NCBI GenBank assembly: GCA_004794785.1
Contig: SJOL01005566.1
Location: forward strand, 98,673 to 162,672
Origin: Opisthorchis felineus
Lineage: Eukaryota; Platyhelminthes; Trematoda; Opisthorchiida; Opisthorchiidae
DNA: 64,000 bases
Direction: 5' to 3'
Translations under genes and position numbers: made by a program
Notes under the pieces: model-generated
The model's input: the letters and a program-made list of their open reading frames with translations, nothing else
The model's database searches: none
Told to the model about the DNA's origin: nothing
Shown: piece by piece, positions 39,201 to 51,200 of the stretch
How the letters are laid out: every line of letters begins with the position of its first letter
How positions within the stretch are numbered: position 1 is the stretch's first letter

Positions 39201-42200
39201 GTCGCGGTGGGTCGAGGCGGCAGCCGTGCCAAACCAACGGGCGACGACAATCAGCGGAGTGGTAATGCGTCACATCGTGGCCAACCACGGGGTGCCAAAA
39301 ATGATTCTAACGGATCAAGGGCCTTGCTTCGAGAGCGAAGAGTTTAGGAGTTGCTTGCAGAAGCTGGGCATCAGACGGCTGAGGACGGCACCATATCACC
39401 CGCAAACAAATGGTCTTACAGAACGCAATAACCGAACGATCAAGGAGTGGCTAGCGGCCAAAGGAGGTGATTGGGAAGTGAACCTGCCGATGGTGTTGCT
39501 CGCTCATCGGGCTTCCATACAGCCAACCACAGGCAAGTCCCCGTTCATGCTGATGTACGGTCGACATCCGCGCCTTCCAGTTGATCAGGAAATTGGGTTA
39601 TGGCCGGCAACACACTTGTCTCCAGAGGAGCTAGGAGAGGAAAGGAGGAAAGCTCGAGAAAACTTGTCCGCCGCTCAGGAAAGGACTAGACAGAAAACGG
39701 CAAGTAGAAAGGCACGACCATTCCCCATAGGCGCGAAGGTTAAGTGGAAGGATCATCAGAATCCTGGAAGGAGTGGACTGGGATCGCGGAAGCTGGGCAG
39801 CCGATGGCAAGGTCCGTTTGTCGTTACCGACCGCCGGGGGAACGTCTATACAATTCAAGACGGTCGGGGATCGAAAAGAGTAAATGGGACTCAGCTTCGG
39901 AAGTGGCATGATACACCCGAAGAGTTGCCGAACAGACCAGCTGCCGGAGCCGACCCAACGGAGGTAAATGGAAATCAGTGGCATGCAAGCAACCTTTAAA
40001 GGGTGAAGGTGTGTAACGGTGGGTACTACTGATGACGCATGCGAGTAGTATGTGTGTTCTCGTAACTTTGCCTTGATCTAATGGAAGGTGGGATTTATTA
40101 CGGAATTTGTGGAACTACTTTGCAGTTTTTGCTTGCAATTGTGCGATAGTCAATGAATATCCAGGAGAGTTCAAGAAGACGCGTTCGAGAAGAAGATGGA
40201 TATTCCGTTTTTAAAAACAACATGCAAATGAGAGTTTAACCTTCCTGTCCAATAGTCTGTAACCGTTTAGTTGGCGTTTTCTAATAAACAACTCCGCAGC
40301 GAAAGGTTTCCCTCCTTACATTGTGCATACCGGTGGCGTGCCCTTTTTATCGATAGGAAAATATGGCACACTTACAGTACACACTCCACCTCCTCGGAAA
40401 CAAGCTGATGTTTCGCTGGCGCCGTAGATGTCGGAATTTGGCGAAGGCCGCTAGTCCTCTCTAGTAATATTGTATTTAGTCAGCCCATATGAACCTATTA
40501 AGCCACATAGGTAGGTATTTCACGTCGATTGGCTCATCTGCAAAGTTGAATTTGGATCGGTCTGGCCTGATTATCACCAGTTCCCCTCCAAGTATCCCGA
40601 ACAAACCGGCTAATTGCACAACCTCTCTTAGAAATTCCAATTCACTCCCTTCTCTTGGAGAGCCGAAGCGGTTATCCGGTGCTTTATTTGGGTTGACAGA
40701 GGTGACTAAACTGCCAGTGGACAGCGTTTGAAGTGTTCTTGGCCCGTAACCACAGCTACACATGAGTCGGATCGGATAAGTTTCACTAGCGAGGGTGAAC
40801 CGAGCATCCCGTGTGACTGGTCCCCATGAAAAAGGACTCATGGACTAACCCTCAGTCATCGACCCTCAGTGAATTGCGCACTGGATGCATCGTCCCGCCG
40901 ACCCCGCCTGTCAAACCATCGGCTAATACTTCTTGAAGGGGGCCCACAAGTAAGTCTTTGGTCTGGGTAGCTGGGAGGTATGACACCCAGTCCTCTCGAA
41001 AGTATGGCAGTGGGACTCAAGGGAAACGATACCGGTTCGTCGAGGCTACAACTGAACTAGCACTACCAACCCAACCACATTCTACATTTATCACCGAGGA
41101 GAATCTCTGCACTCTTCTGTACATTCCGTCTGAACCTTATCATGGTGTAACGGTATCTAAGCATCCAATTGAGTTATATTGGAGGATTTTCGTGTAGCAT
41201 CCACAGAGTCTTTCCTACCAGGTTGGTCAGTGGATGTAGGTCTGACAAGTGCAGCCTCCTGGCCCTTCGAGTTGAGTGTTGGAAGAAATGTAGCAATTCG
41301 CTTTTTTTATACTTTGGGCTACTCTAGTGATCTGAAGTCGACCACAAAATACCCCAACCTGATAGCTCTAAACTGCTGCTCTAGGGGTTCTGATTTGTTA
41401 CCAAGTGTCACTTCGCTTGAACCAGGTAACTTCTTGTACGCTACAGAAACACATGTGATCAGATATCTGAAGAAATTCAAGATTCTTGGTTCGAAGGAAC
41501 AAAATTTCGCATCTGTAAGATAAGACCGCCCTCACAGCTGCCGTGTATACACGACCCTTTAGCTTCAGCGAAATTCGTTTCTGAAGCGTTGAACGATGTA
41601 AGTTAGGAAACACTGCTTGCGCATTCAACACCCACCCATTCACCTCATCTGTCATAGTACAATCACTGGATATGGCGGCCAATCAAGTAACTCTAGTTCT
41701 TCATCCAAATTTCAGAGGCACAGCAGGATGGAAAATCCAGAAAATCCGATATCCTGTTTAGAGTATTTCGTTCAGAAAACAGAACAAAAAAATGGGGACG
41801 GTCCTGGTGAGCTCCAATAGTTGTGAGAGAGCTTGTAGACAGTTCATCGCACACCCAACCTGACCGACATACGAATAACGGGCACAAAGAATGTTTCCAG
41901 ACGTCAAATGTGTAGACAAGTATATCTAGACGAGTTAATCCATCCAGAGTCGAAAGCTTCTTTAAAGTCAGTGTTGCTCAAGCACTTAAAGTAGTGTGGC
42001 CTTCTTAATATGGTCTTTTCCTGCTTCCCCTCGGACTTACATCTTACGTGCCGAAGATAGGAGTCCCAATATAAGGGGAACCAGTAGCCGTGGTACGACA
42101 GGTCTGAGGCTTATACTCCCATAGTTAGAACACTCGGTTCAGGCACCTTTTTTGAACAGGCGTACGATCACCGATTGTTCCCAATTCTGTGGAACACGCT

Positions 42201-45200
42201 TTTGTCTCCAAATAAGCATAAACATTCTGGTCAAAACAGAACACAAAGATTTCCATACATCTTTGAATAGGGTTGCGGAAAACCCATGTCGTCCACCTCG
42301 CTTCAAGACAGAATCGCATATTAGTGCTTGAAAAGCTGATGGGGTCCAAACTCACATATGGTGACTCGAAGTGGGTCAGTGGAATGGTATACAGAGGTAC
42401 ATGGCAGGGGATAAATCAAACTGTGTTTGAAAATATCCCACCCACTGATCTAGACGCCAACCTTTGTTATGTTCTAGGTTTCCATTGTTATCTTTTTGAT
42501 TAGCCTACGAGAGATGTTTTAGGCCGTGCTTCATGGTTTGGCTATGACTGCCTCTTTGAATTTCCAACTGCACTGGTCTCCTGCGCCACACATGCAGATT
42601 ACGTTTGAACTGTCCTATATAATGTCGAGCTCATAGTTCTCACCATTCTGAAGCAGGCAAGAAGAACGAAATTAATCCCGGTGTACGTAGCATATGGCCA
42701 AGCCAGCGCATTTGATAGTCCTGGATGTTTTCCACGACTGAAGTACCTGTTGCACATACCTTGGAAACAACTCTTCCAAGGCATCGGTATTGAAAAGCTT
42801 GAAGACGCCTCAGACCATCTGCCCGCAAACGCTATACAACCATGCAACAACCAAACCTTACGGCGCCGTAGTACACACAAACTTTGGGACCCTGTGATAT
42901 TCGTTTTTGATGCCAAAAGTGGCGAAAATCGGAAAGTGTGATTTTGACCCTGGTGACTCATACACTGACTTCATCTGACACACTTCCGTCGGGCGTAGTA
43001 TGTGAAGCTCTGTACAACCTCCAGTATACCTTTCTTAATTACCAGGGGCATCTTTGGCGACTGCATACCTTATAAGTCTTGTTACGACGGGAGTCAGACT
43101 GATAACTTGGTTACCTGGTTACTATATTCCGTGCGAGCATCCTAATCGAAATAGGTGCTATTGTCGACTGTCACCGGTTATTTTGGGCAGCTTGTCCTTC
43201 CCAATTCGATGAAAATGTGTTAGGGAAGAATTAACTAAGGAGTTGACCATCCTGCCTTAACAGGACAAGTGGAAGGTCACGGGAGCAGGAACAAGGCGAC
43301 GCGCACACCTCCGAGGCCGAACGAGGGGTCCCACCTTCAGTCCTTAAACCAAAGCTTTAGCTCACAAGGCCCACCGGGAGGCAGCGGGTTGTTACCGACA
43401 TACTATCATGATAGTAAGTGTTTTTAACGAACCAGTCGCCGTTCGTGCTCTAACCCCCAACCCGGAACACTAAGAGACTTTTCGTCAGACCTCAATTCAC
43501 TGGCCAATCTGGCATGATAACCTGTGTAGGCCTGAAGGTGGGACCCTTGCTTAGGTTCACTCTCTTCGGAGGTGCATTGTGGTATCGTTCTAACTGCTGC
43601 CTGATCCCCACGTCGAATCTGGGCTCCGACGCGTGAAACAGCTTTCCATCAAACGGTTTGCGGAACACAATCGTCAGATTCTTCTGGACACGTTAAGAAT
43701 ACTCCAATCGGAAACACTCGTCGTTGACATACGCCCTTTCGGTGGTCTGGTTTGATCTATCAGCGCCGTGTAATTTTTGTCATATCTCTACCCACTAGTT
43801 TGATGTACACAGCTTATGGAACCGAAGTCCTTGAAACACCACTAAAGCTTTCTCTTGATTTAGGTCACTTGTGACGGTGAACTGCTGTACTTGTGTCGTA
43901 CGAAACCATTTCCCCACTTCAATGTCCAAAACGCCCTAGTTACACACCCCTCTATTTTTTATTTGCACTCCTCCCATTTCCCCAGTTTTCTTCAATGTTT
44001 TCATTGATCCTCAAGATCTGCAGCACTTTTTTTCCGACTGCAAGTGGTTTTAAGGTTGCTACTGTCACTGAATTCCACTCTCTCGTTTGAACTAAGAGCT
44101 TCTCCATAAGTTCACCACTGGACCTTCTAGAACGATTCACAAGCTGATAAAATCGAGGCTTAACTAACCGAGGGAATCGAATCACATGTTAGTCGAGTAC
44201 TGATCATCAGCTACGTCCACGGTGAGATGTTTCCACCCAGTTGTATTGATCCACAAAAGCCTTGACAATGTATTTTTAAGTTTTAGACTTGGCTATATTG
44301 TGGCATGGCATTATACCCCCTCCTTGAGCATTGCCGCAGGCGCAACAGATAAGCGATATGCAATCACCATGCGACTGAGACAGTCAAAACAGAGTAGACA
44401 GATGCAGGTGCGCCATGTGAAACAGTGCATAGGATATCCTTCCTCACATGTGGCTGAGGAGCTGAACGGGATGCTTAGTGGGAAACATGCCCCAATGCGC
44501 GCTGCTTGCTTAGCTGTTGTCTGCGTGTGCATATGCTCATGTTCACTCTACGCTTGAATTTTGATTAGGCTGTTTAATTTTGTCGCGATATGGATGCTGG
44601 TCCACCTTCGTTCACCAGGTACAAAACTCGCATTAGCTAGTAAAAAAACAGACAGCATGTCGGATTATCTAGGGATTGTATTTCTTAGGTAAATCTGGTA
44701 GCAAACTGCAGGATAATATGCACGTTCGTATCAACACACGCTCAACTGAACGCTGCGGATAGCTGCATGCAGGGCACACAGCAAGAATGAACACCATAAA
44801 TTTCAAACATTTCTATGTCTATATAACAATCTGGACAGACAACACTTGCTTCACGGGGCAGGCTGGAATCAATCATTTTGTTTGCAGTCGATTATCAGTC
44901 GAAAGTTTAACGAATGTTCAAAGTAGCGAACGTTAGCTACTGACACGTTGCTGCATTATTTTTCACAATATGCAACAGGGAGTCGAAATGCCAAATCGGA
45001 GCGGGGGGTTTGGAGCTATGCCATTATTTGCTACTGCATTTTGTCTTGTTTGTTTTGCCCCTCATTGGTTGCGAAGATGCTAAGGTGTGCGTTAAATTTT
45101 CATAGGTATCTTTTGTAACTTTAGGCGCTTACGTCACCTTGAACCACAGACCACTCGAGCAACCTAAACAAAACTGAGAAAACATCTTTTTGCGTTGTGC

Positions 45201-48200
45201 AACGGTGAAAATTGGATGTGCACACCAACCTGTTCTTGACCGTTTCCTTTCGACTTTACTATATGGGGTCTTGTCGTCCGAGTGGATGCCACTCTGCAAG
45301 TCTATAGGGGCCTGATGTGGCTCACCACTGATGCCCCAGATTTGGGCTGACTGCTTGCTGCTTTGGTTTTTCTTTTTCGCCCGTCTTGACTCAGTGAGCT
45401 ATCTATCCATATTGGGTGCCCTGTTCTGCTCCGCTGACGATGTGCTTTTTTCTTCTTCCTGTAAGTGGAGCCAATCTATGCTGAAAAGCCGTTTCATCTT
45501 CATCGGGGATAGTCACTAGTGCCCATCTCAGGGAACTCCAGGGGCTTTGGGACCCGCGACCTTCTTGTTAGTAGTTTGAACACTTAAACGTTCGGCCACG
45601 AGCAGCTGATCAGTATTGTGGCTAACTCTCGGAATCAACTTCAGGTGATCATGTGTTGACTGGCTGCTCGACCGACGGTTTCCCACTATCGTTTTATGGA
45701 ATTATTCTTCCTCGGACCTACTTATGGATTGTTGGTAATGCGAGGATATTTTGGAATTTTTATTTGGGGCTTCGTGATTGAAATATGGGTAGTGCTACAT
45801 CGTGCACTGTTGATCAGCTGCTCGTTAACCGAACAGTTAAGTTTTTGAATTATTAGCCCGGAGGTAGTGGGTTCGAAACCCCCTGTAGTTTCGTGGTTCC
45901 GAATAAGGATGAAACAGCTGCACAGTGCTTCTCGGCTGTTCAGCATAGATTTGCTTCAATTACATGACGTAATCTCAATTAAAAGTTCACAAATCTCCTC
46001 ACACTATCAACTGTAGCTTATATGCCCACATTTGATGTCCCATCAAAAAACGTCAGGGTGTCAGTCCATTTTGTTTCTGCCGTCATCCGACTGTGGTGAC
46101 AGTCCCGGTGTGCTCGCTGGCTAGGATATTATGCAATTGGGTGGTTCGAACGGATGCTGAGGTAATGGTCGTTCTACGCGTTAGTTCTACTCAACTGATG
46201 ATGATTGAAGTGTGATATTTTGAGACCGACCTTTCCTTACAAGTCTTTAGATAAGATACCTAACAGCTGCTACTCGTCTAGAGGCAGTTTAGTGCTTTCA
46301 CACCCGTGACGTAGAGTAACACGACTTTAGCGTCCCCCCCCCAACAAAAAGCACCCGTAGTTCTTTTGTTCAGAGGAATAGTTCCGGAAGAGGTTAGTCC
46401 ACCTTGTATTACCTTATCTGCTTAGTCGCGGCAACTTCACTACTTCTTGTGGATTTGCACTCCGTCCTCTTTGATATGGTTGAACTGTAAATGTGGAAGC
46501 TGCAATCTATGAAACCCACATAATCATGACAGTACCTGATTCTATTCACCCTGTCAATGGGGCCCGATCTAACTGATGTTTTAATGTTTGTTTCATCGAC
46601 GTGACTGCTTCCTTCGGTTGAAGCAGTAGTAGTAGTTTTCTTTTTTTCATAAAGTGATGAAATCATTGGGAAGAGTAAGAGACTGCTCTGATACATTGGC
46701 ACATGTGGTTGCACGCTTTTCCAGTACTAGTCCCCCTAGTTGTTTCATGAAATATGCGACGTTTCAATCAAGTTACGCGACCAAATTGCATAACATCTAT
46801 CCACCTGTCTCAATAGATTCTAACTAATAACATACAAGTTATGTGCGTAACCAAGCCTTTGATTTCCGTGCTTCGGAAGACTAATTGCTCTCACTCTTTA
46901 GGAAACTAGTGCCCTGGCACATGCGCTGTGTTATGTATACATCCGGAGTGCTGTTTCTCGTGAGGATCGCACTACATCTTTTTCAGCCAGGCTATTACGC
47001 AGAAAACTACACAAGCTTGGTTGTTCTAATCCCACTGCCTATGTTTTTTTACCCGTACACTCATTCCCGCAAGTTGGCGAAACTCTCCGCACCAGTGTTG
47101 TTCCCGTCATTCGGCATGACTGATGGAGTAGGCATCAACATAGATGAATATCACTGGACCGAGCAACTTGCAAGACTTTTGCTCTCTGATCATCAGAACC
47201 TAGTCTTCAAACTTCCCTTGACTATACTCAACTCCGTTAAACCTCCGATGGACAGGAACGGACTGACCTCTCTTCCCTCGTCCCCGTTGGATAAATGTCT
47301 CTCCTCCCTCAAGTATGTTCACAACAGTGAGGTACGTTTCTGAACACAAGAACTGCAGAGATTCCGAATCAAACCCCGTTATGTACATGAATTATTGTGC
47401 CCTTTCTCCGTATTCTCATCGTCATCTTCCATACCTTAGGAATTGGTCGAACAACCCCTTACGGCCCGAAAACCGTGAGCATGCACTTTGTTAATTTTCA
47501 ACCTACATTGATGCTGACTGAAGAGCTTGGTGTTACTTATTATCTGCTTAGTTTTAGGTGATGTATTACAAGACAGTCGCTTACACCCACTGCGTCCATA
47601 AGCTTCCGATTTCTTAATTCGCTGAGATGCAATACCCTTATCTCTTCGGAGATTGATGAGCACTCAGCGAAATCACGCAGTTGCTGGAGCACATATCAAA
47701 CAACTTAGTGCAACTGTGCGTTCGCCGGCCTGGTATACTTGAACTTCGATGTGGTGAACGTTATCTAGTGACTGTATCGCTATTCGAATAAACTGATTCC
47801 CAGTTAACCGATTGAGGGGTTAGCCTGTTGGGATTCACGTTTTAAAAATGAAACCTGCCATAATGGCCTCTCACGTCAAGGACTTTCTGAGGTGGAATTT
47901 TCTTATGAAGGCGGAGCAGCATTTTCCCACTGTAAAGAATTTAGGGTTACCAAAATTACAGGTTTTGCCTACTCGAAGGTTTCTTATGAAGAGTAAGTAT
48001 TGAATGTGGTTTCCACTAGCCTCTCGTAGAAAATTGCCTTTTGTAGTTCCCTTCAGATGGTCTCTCAAGGGTTTGAATGCTTATGTGCTTCTCTCTACAC
48101 ACTTCTCTGAACTTCTTACTGCTCTTGTTATTTTAGTCCATCTCGCGGGTTTTGAGGTCCGCCCCGTGCTTCGGGAACAGCTTTCGGTCAGCTAGTCTCT

Positions 48201-51200
48201 CAGTATTACCTGCTACTGCAAGGTTGTTGCAGAATGGTGTTCCCAAATGCATACCATCGATTGTATTAGCAAGCCAGGAGCCTTCGCATATCAGTTCCGG
48301 TCAGATATCCACCGACTGGCTTTCTTCCACGCCGAAATGCGCTGATTTCAAGGAATTGGATAATCATCTTCTACATTCTCAGAGCCCCAACCGTACTTTG
48401 TCACAAAGTTGTCACAACTCTTTAACGGATATCCATTCGTCTGGTAGTACCACGCAGCGACGTTTCTGTAATGGACCAGATCACGAGTGGCCTGGCTCTT
48501 CTGCTTCGGAAAATACTAGTTTACAGGTCCGTTGCTGTATCCATCATGTTGGTTTTTTGAAGCCATTTGAACCGTCCTGTGGTTACCCTTAAGCTGGGTA
48601 TGTCTGACTATTTGCCTCGTCTCATTATTTCGTTTACTCAGTGTGGGGAGATTTGAGAATTTTCCAGTAAATATTTCGTCCTTCAAGTGAAGTCAATCTG
48701 TGCCGAAGAGCCCGGAAGCACTACGGCTGTCTAATACTCATTAGGAATAATCTACAGTGCGTATCACACCAATCTCCAGGGCGATTCGGACTCACAACCT
48801 ACGGGTTAGTAGTTGAAGACTAAACCATTCGGCTGCGAGCTGCTGATTCATAGTGGTTAATTCGCGCTTAGACAGGATATAGCGCCACTCATCTCTCGAT
48901 CACGGAATTTCTATCACGTAGCCACGTGTTAGCTGACCACTCGGTTGATAACTTCTAAGATGAAAGGTTCACTCTTCGTGATGATTACACTTCCTGCTGA
49001 CCCGCTAACAGGTTGTTGATATAATGGCGCGACTTGCGAATTTTTCAGTCGGGAGTTCGTCCTATAGGTGAATTTAATCTATGCCGAAAAGCTGAGGAGC
49101 ACTGTACGGCTGTCTCATCCTTATTAGGAATCATCAGCAGTGTGCATCCCACCAGTCTCCAAAAGTGTTCGAACTCAACAAATAAAACTTACGGGAAAAT
49201 ATCATTATTTTGTCTTCAAGTAGTTTTAGCTTGGAGATATTAAGTTTGCGCATTGAATTCTGCGCTGTGGCCTTGTAGCACCTCAGTCCAATAGCCATAG
49301 TTGCAGTCGAATCTGTTGTCAATAGTTTACCGAAAAAATGTACGGATCGGTGATCCTTGCTTGACTTAACTTTACAGCGGCCTTCTGGAAAGGGGTAAGT
49401 TAGATCGAAACATCCCGATTCGCTACCTCCCACGGAGCGCGACGGCCCACAAACTCCGAGCACAGCGCCATCCATTTTCTCTTCCATTACTTGATTCCTT
49501 GGACCACACGGAGACAGCCATTCAGCTTCAGTCCTAAATATCAGGATCCAGGTTTTCGATTATCATTCGCTGCGAAGCCACCATTCTGAACAGGACAGTG
49601 TCAGCAGGGAAAATTCTGATAGGCTGGAATCTGGTTTGTAAAGGACATATCCAGACCCTTGTATGTGATACCTGCGAATTAGTCTGGAAATAGAATACTG
49701 TAGAATGATGTAACAACTTTCTCCAGCACCGTTGTTCATATCCTGCCTTTGCGACGTATATCCAGCATGGACCGGAAGCGCAGTGCCATTGCACTCTCAT
49801 TGTGCCTGTGGTTCGCCTGCCTCTAGGTACACTGGAGACACGGCCTAAGCTAGGTTGCGGAAAGTTATTCGTGACGAGCTTGGCTGACAGGCGTAACCAA
49901 CATCCATGATGGTTCCCTTTCTAGCAACTATCATCGCACAGTGGGTAGGTTAGCTGGCCGGTCAATTTATCACAAATCAGGTTATCGCTGTCATTAGAAT
50001 GCTAAGTTACCACAGAGGTTAGTTTGTATCATGGCTGGCTCCTATGGAAACCAGCTTTAGTGGGTTCCTCATGGTTTGCCGCCTCCAAATACAAAACCAC
50101 TTTCGGTCGGCTGCTTCAGGTAGTGTCTGCAGAAGGGACAATCAATCGAAGCAACGCCGCCAGTGTTTTGATCTTTGCCTTATGTCACTCTGATGTTGGT
50201 TGTCATGCCTAAAGATGTGCTGGTAAGTGCGTAGTTCTTGGCCATTCCAAAGTGGGTGAGAACCGTGCGGAGCCGCTGGCGATGTGGTTGAGGCAAACGA
50301 GAAAGAGTGCCCGATAGGAAGAAATGGCTACTCGGCTCACTTCTGATTACATGTTGAGTCAGCGTGCAACGGTATGCTGTGGAATGTATCCAGTCGCTGT
50401 ATGGTGAGCATTTCTGTTCAGAGAGTATATCAGTTTACTCCCAGTGGGGCGTGAGGGTGATTCCATGGTCATAAAACGTTCGCACGACACTTATCGTGCA
50501 TGAAAAGCCGGCCGGTTCCCGTTCGGAATTCTGATGCAGCCAAAAAAATCCCCCAGGATAACCACCTCACTCTAAGTTTCCTCACAGTTTCGAGCAATCG
50601 GGGTTCATGGCCTCGCGGTTAACTCATCTTTCCCGATTCGATAATCTAAGTCGACAGGGTCTACACAAAACGACAATGCGACGCGACGCGGATGACTAAA
50701 AAACTCGATAGATAAACTGGCTTCTGACGTGCCCTCCAGGGTTCTGGAATCCAGAGCTGTTTTAAGCTTCGTAGGTTCTAGAGAAAGAATTAACGTGATG
50801 TTCTGGCTTCGAATGATAGAAAAAGCATGTCAACTTGTAACTAAACCCACGTCTGTTGTCAGTATATCTCATTATCATCCAAATTTTCCACTGTTTGCGA
50901 TATACTGTAGCAAGTGGGTTAATAGTTAGGTACCAAATCTGCTGAACCACTGACACTGATAGTGTTTGCTCGAAGGTGTTAAAATGGTCGCGATGTATCC
51001 AGCCTTGCATGTGACCTGTTGCGATAGTTACCCATCCGAACTAGTGAACACCAGTCGACGGAGACCATGCTGAAGGCGTGGATAAGCAATTTTTGTCACC
51101 GAAAACTATTCGATTTTTTCCCCCACTCAGGTTGATTTTGACCCCGAACGTTTGGCTCTATTAAACAACGCCGTGCACTTAATGAAGCTACTGAATCAGA

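Larger units (their letters stand above)
36490..40320 (+). mobile_element. Ty3/gypsy LTR retrotransposon, 5'-truncated, in depdc1 intron
   Basis: One long ORF (36490-39999) carries gag C-terminus, protease, RT, RNase H and integrase in the Ty3/gypsy order. A polypurine-like tract (aaagggtgaagg, 39998-40009) and a putative 3' LTR follow. I find no 5' LTR, primer-binding site or gag N-terminus upstream, so it is truncated. It lies in the same orientation as depdc1, whose own coding exons flank it at 35137-35542 and 46987-47331. Confidence 0.88.

Noticed and set aside
44222..44557. 111-codon frame with a cysteine-rich end
   Set aside because: No homology or splice context. An antisense frame of similar length overlaps it, as expected by chance.
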